Positions 60,937 to 64,000 of a DNA stretch of 64,000 nucleotides are shown here, piece after piece; position 1 is the first letter of the stretch; every line of letters starts with the position of its first letter. A program made the translations under genes and the position numbers. The notes beneath the pieces are model-generated. The model made no database searches. It was not told where the DNA came from and worked only from the letters and a program-made list of their open reading frames with translations. This stretch comes from Biscogniauxia marginata. Its lineage: Eukaryota; Ascomycota; Sordariomycetes; Xylariales; Xylariaceae. The stretch is taken from the NCBI GenBank assembly GCA_022695795.1, contig MU404088.1, positions 124,001-188,000 of the forward strand, read 5' to 3'.

Positions 60937-63900
60937 AATTAATAGGATGGATATTCTAAAATAAGCCGTCCCAACTGTTACGACTGCAGACGACGTGACG
61001 AGGGCAGGACAAACGGAGAAAAATATGGGCAAGCTTTGGTTGATGATGACAGATGGAAAGGTAGCTGGCTGGCTATAGAGGCTTCACTTTTTTTTTTTCT
61101 TTTAAACCGAAGACCCTATGTACGATCTTGATAGTATTCTATTCCTCGTGTAAAGACAAATCACGATGCTGTATTGATTTTCCCTGGTTACTCCCTAGTT
61201 TTAATTCTCTCGTACGTGATTTTTGATTGTGCTCAGTGTGTAATTTGTCTTCTTACCGTACACAATATTGATTGATATAAACCTTGCTTAAGCCAAGATG
61301 GCCGTTGTTGATAGGAGGTGCGCTGTAATTACTGTAGTGTCATGGAAGGTGAGACTTTGAAAGAAAATAGTCAGGCATGGCGATTAAACTATCTGAACTA
61401 TTGAAAGACACTAGTGATTCTAGACAATTTATAATGATTCGAAAGGAAAATGTTTGAGGGATGGTGATACATAGGCATTTTATCTGAGGTATCTACGTAG
61501 GTATAGAAATTAAATAGTGAATGGAGAAAGCGGGGAAGAGATTTCCTGCCTCATCGGGGTTGTGTCTCTAGGTATAGTACTTACATAGGTAGGTATATGT
61601 AGTGGACGTAGCTATATACAGGACGTGGAGGTAACTTATCGACGAAAGTTTCGTCGAGAAAGAGAACTTGGAAGCGGGGAAGTGGATGGATGATGTTGAT
61701 TTTAGGAAAAATGTGTTATGCGCCTTAGCTTAGTGAGGCTTATATTTCAACAGATGGATGGATAGATGGACGGATAGATATAACTGCGATTCTTTAAATA
61801 AGGAGGGTAGGATTTACCTATATATGTATTCATACGGAGAGAATATATATATGTACAGCCAGAGAGAGGGGGGAGAGAGTGTGACGAGGGCTAATGAGCT
61901 TGGAACAATGATTCAATTTCAACTAATAATTTTCTTTGGTCTCAAGGGACTTAAGAGTCTAAGTTCACAGTAGAGGTCTCCTAGGAATTCTCTGCCTTTT
62001 TATACCTAATCTGACTGCCTGGTCGCTTACCTCATTCTATGCATGTTGGTACCTATGAATCCAACCTTAGTATCTACTTCCAATGACCATCCTGCCATAT
62101 GACCAACTGATCTTGGCAGTCTTCAGGTGTCATTCCGTGTGACAGAGAGAGAGAAAAAGAGAAGGGAAAGGAGAGATGGCTGTGCTTCAAATACATGAAC
62201 GCTAGAATCGTAACGGACTCTGTGAGCAGGAATAGGGGAAACGGGGGGGAGTAAGTTATTCAGCGAGCCGGCGAGCGAGTCGTTGAGTACCTCAGTGGTT
62301 AGGTCAGGAGCATAGTTGAGTGACCCAAATGCTTGCTGCAGCGTTCATCCCCCGGTGCTTGGTGGGTTGGGATCTAAGTAATAAGGCATAAGGCATGGTA
62401 GATAGGTTGACAACGTAAGTCTATCTGCCTGTCTGCCCACCATCGGGATCTCGCATAGTACATGTAGAAGAACAATGGAGTGAATGAGTGAATGGGTGAG
62501 GTATATCTAGTACTAGCTCTTCGATATGTTATTGTGCGGGAAAGTGGGAATGCTGTATGAGATATCTCATAGCATAGCATAGCATAATATAGCATAGCAC
62601 AAGTTCTCCTTCTAGAGTTAGTTGGGATGGGACATGTAAATTGGGAATAATTGTGTACGGCGTAGGCTTGGGATTTTGGATTTTGATTACCGCCCCCCAA
62701 GAACGTTGTCTAGTGTCCCCGAGCGCGAGGAGATTTGCTTATTTGATGATGATGATGGTGAGTGGCTGGCTTTATTAGTCGCTGTCTGATGATGTTCCTA
62801 GTCTGACTGGCTGGCTGACTGAATGACTGGGCTGGCGAAGGTGGAGGTGGAGGTGGAGGTGGAGGCGAAACTGGCGATGAAGGCTCGGGTATATATATGA
62901 GTTAGCCAACCAGTCGTGCGACGCTTTATATCAAACTGTAGGTAGTATGATGATGTCCTTTTATCCTGGAGAGAACGATCTGCTAGTTGCGAGTTTGGGG
63001 AACAAAGGGTGAGGGAGGGAGGTTTTGGGAGGGTTTACGGTTATATAGGTATGTACATAAGATATTGACTATTGTGATAGGGAAGTTTAGTTACAAGTGT
63101 TGTACCAAACTATTTTAGTCCACAGCTCCTTTCACAACTCATTTCCCCCTTAAGTTCGCGTTGGTGAATATGGTCTGTGAACAGCAACCCTATGTGGCTA
63201 TTTCCCCCAAGAGTCACCGTGTGTATTAAGTAGGACTTTTCATAAGCATGTCACTTACGGATAAGTGATACCATATTAGAATGTCACGTTTACTGACTTG
63301 ACTATCGGATCATAGCCGGGAAAAAAGCTCCCATAGGTTACGATACAGCCCTCACCGTCCGCCCGGCAGCGTGCTACAACTTTTACACCTCGCTCCTTTA
63401 TATCCGTTATTTATCTACGAACCGTACAATGTCCTACCTCACATCATACATGTACATACTCGTCGAAGCCCCAATATATCGATAGTGCTAATCTAGTTCA
63501 ACTGCTGTCATGCATGCAAAGAAACACCTCACGCATCATCATGCCCGGAAGTCGGCTGCACTTTCTGGCATAGAGAATTGCCTTCCTCGTGGCAACTGAA
63601 AATATATATCTCTATACGTCTTCCACCAATGATATGTGTGTATCAAGCCCGCCAAGCCCGCCCCCTACGTCGCATTATTGCATTTATACGTGAGCAGGCC
63701 ACCTTCTTCGGCCGGTTGAGTATCAACTTCCGAGAAGAGCAGGACGAACCGGGTTGAGAGTATCGCCTCACTATATTAATTTTTCTTGGCCCCTTAACGG
63801 GTTACACCATTTCAGAAAGTTGTAAATACTTGGCAACTCGTGCGAGTCCCCTGGAAACAACATATCCCTGTAGTGATTATACCCCTACTCCAATCATTGA

Positions 63901-64000
63901 GTAGAGACGGCAACAGAGTCGAGTCTGGAAGGTATCTACTCGTTCCGTAATTGTTCTTCTGGGGTTAATATTTTTTTTTTCTGTGTTAATAAACCGGCAT
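60937..64000. other. Gene-free end of window with microsatellites
   Basis: About 3 kb without a supported gene. After the GH17 3' flank (T-run near 61090-61099) come GGATAGATGGAC-type repeats near 61753-61780, an AGCAT tandem near 62570-62598, a GATGATGATGATGG tract near 62744-62760, GGTGGA units near 62839-62863 and a T-run near 63970. A gene could begin beyond the right edge. Confidence 0.5.

Noticed and set aside
62374..62700. 108-codon minus-strand frame near the right end
   Set aside because: Lies over AGCAT tandem repeats and gives a Tyr/Met/Cys repeat peptide; not protein-like.

Overview
The window is nuclear DNA of a filamentous ascomycete, most likely a Sordariomycete. Evidence: genes with several short GT-AG introns (mostly 51-134 nt) carrying CTAAC-type branch points, GC-rich third codon positions in exons against AT-rich spacers full of microsatellites, and families typical of moulds (RTA1-like, YTP1-like, DASH subunit Dam1, RBD2 rhomboid, GH17 with Pro-rich linker). 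The order or genus cannot be fixed from sequence reading alone. The spacers carry a recurrent TACCTA/TAGGTA word.

Layout. 1-8.7 kb: sparse; a His-rich orphan gene (3.2-4.4 kb, minus) and a seven-helix RTA1-like protein (7.5-8.7 kb, minus). 8.7-12.8 kb: gene-poor, with a 10-N assembly gap between homopolymers. 12.8-19.0 kb: a small Rsa3-like ribosome-assembly protein, an intron-containing tRNA-Ser(UGA), a GC-rich orphan gene with an unresolved frame switch, and a six-exon YTP1-like membrane protein. 19.0-22.8 kb: empty. 22.8-27.0 kb: an MBL-fold LACTB2-like hydrolase, a 0.3-kb inverted-repeat element (candidate MITE), and the SAGA deubiquitinase Ubp8. 27.7-43.0 kb: EFM5 (eEF1A methyltransferase), complex I NDUFA9/nuo40, proteasome Rpn9, GPI transamidase Gaa1, rhomboid Rbd2 and mitochondrial aconitase. 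46-52 kb: Bud20, Dam1, a Sec14/CSR1-like lipid-transfer protein and the HIT hydrolase Hnt1. 54-61 kb: a severin/gelsolin-like protein, serine palmitoyltransferase Lcb1 and a secreted GH17 enzyme. 61-64 kb: no gene recognised.

Functionally this is a housekeeping region: respiration and TCA (NDUFA9, aconitase), proteostasis and ubiquitin (Rpn9, Ubp8), membrane-lipid and GPI biology (Lcb1, Gaa1, CSR1-like, Rbd2), ribosome biogenesis and translation (Bud20, Rsa3-like, Efm5, tRNA-Ser), mitosis (Dam1) and wall remodelling (GH17). I see no secondary-metabolite cluster, defence island or clear new system. The most notable features are gene-structure ones: a 15-nt microexon holding most of the histidine triad of Hnt1, a GC-AG intron in the same gene, a 14-nt microexon in NDUFA9, unusually long introns in EFM5 and HNT1, and the candidate MITE. 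Exon boundaries were worked out by hand from reading frame, splice signals and family conservation; every multi-exon model given closes in frame except the gene at 14.6-16.1 kb.
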